Part shown: piece after piece, positions 4,489 to 5,730 of the stretch
How the letters are laid out: every line of letters starts with the position of its first letter
Numbering within the stretch: the stretch's first letter is position 1
From: Psychrobacter sp.
Lineage (GTDB): Bacteria; Pseudomonadota; Gammaproteobacteria; Pseudomonadales; Moraxellaceae
Assembly: GCA_029264635.1 (NCBI GenBank)
Contig: JARIAA010000006.1
Coordinates: 1-5,730 of the forward strand
DNA length: 5,730 nt
Direction: 5' to 3'
Made by a program: the position numbers and the translations under genes
The notes under the pieces: model-generated
The model's input: the letters and a program-made list of their open reading frames with translations, nothing else
Databases searched by the model: none
Told to the model about the DNA's origin: nothing

Positions 4489-5730
4489 TTATCTTGTTTC
4501 TTCGCCTGCTAAGAAGAACCAAGTATCAAGGACAGAATCAGGATTCAATGACACTGAGTTGATACCTTGCTCCATGAGCCAGTAAGCAAGATCTGGGTGA
4601 TCTGATGGGCCTTGACCACAAATACCAATGTATTTGCCAGCTTTATTACAAGCCTCAATCGCCATAGACAATAGCTTCTTCACCGCAGGATCACGCTCAT
4701 CAAATAGATGCGAGACGATACCTGAGTCACGGTCTAGACCAAGAGTAAGCTGGGTCAAGTCGTTTGAACCAATTGAGAAACCATCGAAATGCTCTAAGAA
4801 TTCATCAGCCAGTAGCGCGTTGGTTGGTAGCTCACACATCATAATGACACGTAAACCATTTTCGCCACGTTTTAGACCATTTTTCTCAAGCAGCTCAATC
4901 ACTTGAGCCGCCTCGTCAACCGTACGTACGAATGGAATCATAATCTCGACATGAGTCAGACCCATCTCATCTCGTACCCGCTTAAGCGCTTTACATTCAA
5001 GATCAAAGCAGTCACGGAAGTTGTCAGAGACGTAGCGACTTGCACCACGGAAACCCAGCATTGGGTTTTCTTCTGATGGCTCGTATAACTTACCGCCAAG
5101 TAAGTTGGCATATTCGTTTGATTTAAAATCTGACATACGCACGATAACAGGCTGATCCATAAAGGCAACGGCTAGGGTTGAGATACCTTCGACCAATTTA
5201 TCAACATAGAAGTCAACAGGTGAGGCATAACCTGCAATACGCTCAGTAATGGCTTGTGATATCTCGCGCGGCAAGCTGTTCATGTTGAGTAGTGCTTTTG
5301 GATGCACGCCAATCATACGGTTAATGATGAATTCAAGGCGTGCAAGGCCGATACCTTCATTTGGCATTTGGGTAAAGGAGAAAGCGCGATCTGGGTTACC
5401 AACGTTCATCATGATTTTAAAAGCAAGCTCAGGCATAGACTCGATAGAGTTGGTCTGAATGTCAAAATCAAGCTGACCTTCATAGATAAAGCCTGTATCA
5501 CCTTCGGCACAAGAAACGGTGACATCTTGCCCATCAACCAATATTTCGGTGGCATTGCCACAACCAACAATCGCAGGAACACCAAGCTCACGCGCGATAA
5601 TAGCCGCGTGGCACGTACGACCACCACGGTTGGTGATGATAGCTGAAGCACGCTTCATGACCGGTTCCCAATCTGGATCTGTCATGTCTGAAACTAAGAC
5701 ATCACCGTCTTGTACTTTGTCCATCTCGTT
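4489..5730 (-). CDS. ppsA: Phosphoenolpyruvate synthase, C-terminal part (cut by window edge)
   Basis: PpsA converts pyruvate, ATP and water to phosphoenolpyruvate, AMP and phosphate, and feeds gluconeogenesis in the cytoplasm. The window holds 413 codons, about half of the usual ~790 residues; the N-terminal ATP-grasp-like domain lies beyond the right edge. The frame stays open to 5730 (Asn-Glu precede the Met codon at 5722-5724), so that Met is internal. The phosphohistidine domain has GGRTCHAAIIARELG with its catalytic His, 39 residues after that Met. The PEP/pyruvate-binding barrel follows: NVGNPDRAF, NEGIGLARLEFI, IVRMSDFKSNEYANLLGG, ENPMLGFRGASRY, VEIMIPFVRT, GFSIGSNDLTQL and the GICGQGPSDHPD block with the likely catalytic Cys (residue 369 on the same count). 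All key residues are present, so it looks functional. The gene ends in TAA at 4489-4491. Confidence 0.97.
   Translation of the reverse strand, partial: NEMDKVQDGDVLVSDMTDPDWEPVMKRASAIITNRGGRTCHAAIIARELGVPAIVGCGNATEILVDGQDVTVSCAEGDTGFIYEGQLDFDIQTNSIESMPELAFKIMMNVGNPDRAFSFTQMPNEGIGLARLEFIINRMIGVHPKALLNMNSLPREISQAITERIAGYASPVDFYVDKLVEGISTLAVAFMDQPVIVRMSDFKSNEYANLLGGKLYEPSEENPMLGFRGASRYVSDNFRDCFDLECKALKRVRDEMGLTHVEIMIPFVRTVDEAAQVIELLEKNGLKRGENGLRVIMMCELPTNALLADEFLEHFDGFSIGSNDLTQLTLGLDRDSGIVSHLFDERDPAVKKLLSMAIEACNKAGKYIGICGQGPSDHPDLAYWLMEQGINSVSLNPDSVLDTWFFLAGEETR

Noticed and set aside
5302..5646. 114-residue + strand open frame opposite ppsA
   Set aside because: It is antisense to highly conserved PEP synthase coding sequence and shows no family features; this is a by-product of ppsA codon use.

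Overview
The window is an ordinary chromosomal segment of a gammaproteobacterium, most likely of the family Moraxellaceae, with Psychrobacter as the best guess. The evidence is the tmRNA tag ANDETYALAA, which I recall as typical of Acinetobacter relatives, the gammaproteobacterial character of S6, S18, L9 and PEP synthase, the modest GC content, and a ribosomal operon with no priB between rpsF and rpsR. The genus is an inference from memory, not a computed placement.

Layout from left to right. Positions 8-386 hold a complete tmRNA gene (ssrA) on the + strand, closed by a strong hairpin terminator. Everything else that codes is on the - strand. Positions 489-1775 encode a questin oxidase-like (DUF4243) protein of unknown bacterial role, convergent with ssrA. 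A bidirectional terminator at 1884-1920 separates it from the ribosomal protein operon rpsF-rpsR-rplI (3137 down to 1945). That operon has a recognisable promoter and a leader that folds into a candidate S6:S18-binding autoregulatory element hiding the rpsF ribosome binding site. Next upstream on the - strand is a gene for a membrane protein with an N-terminal GYF_2 domain and a C-terminal RDD domain (4361 down to 3369), with its own terminator and candidate promoter. At the right edge is the C-terminal half of phosphoenolpyruvate synthase (ppsA), cut by the window end.

The transcription units look independent: translation rescue (ssrA), ribosome assembly (rpsF-rpsR-rplI), gluconeogenesis (ppsA) and two poorly characterised genes. 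I see no phage, transposon, CRISPR array, toxin-antitoxin pair or defence system, and no obvious new multi-gene system. The most noteworthy signals are small: the S6:S18 leader structure, a 20-base tandem duplication inside the tmRNA directly at the tag stop codon, a perfect 14-bp inverted repeat after ppsA that overlaps a candidate promoter, and a strongly acidic C-terminal extension on ribosomal protein L9.
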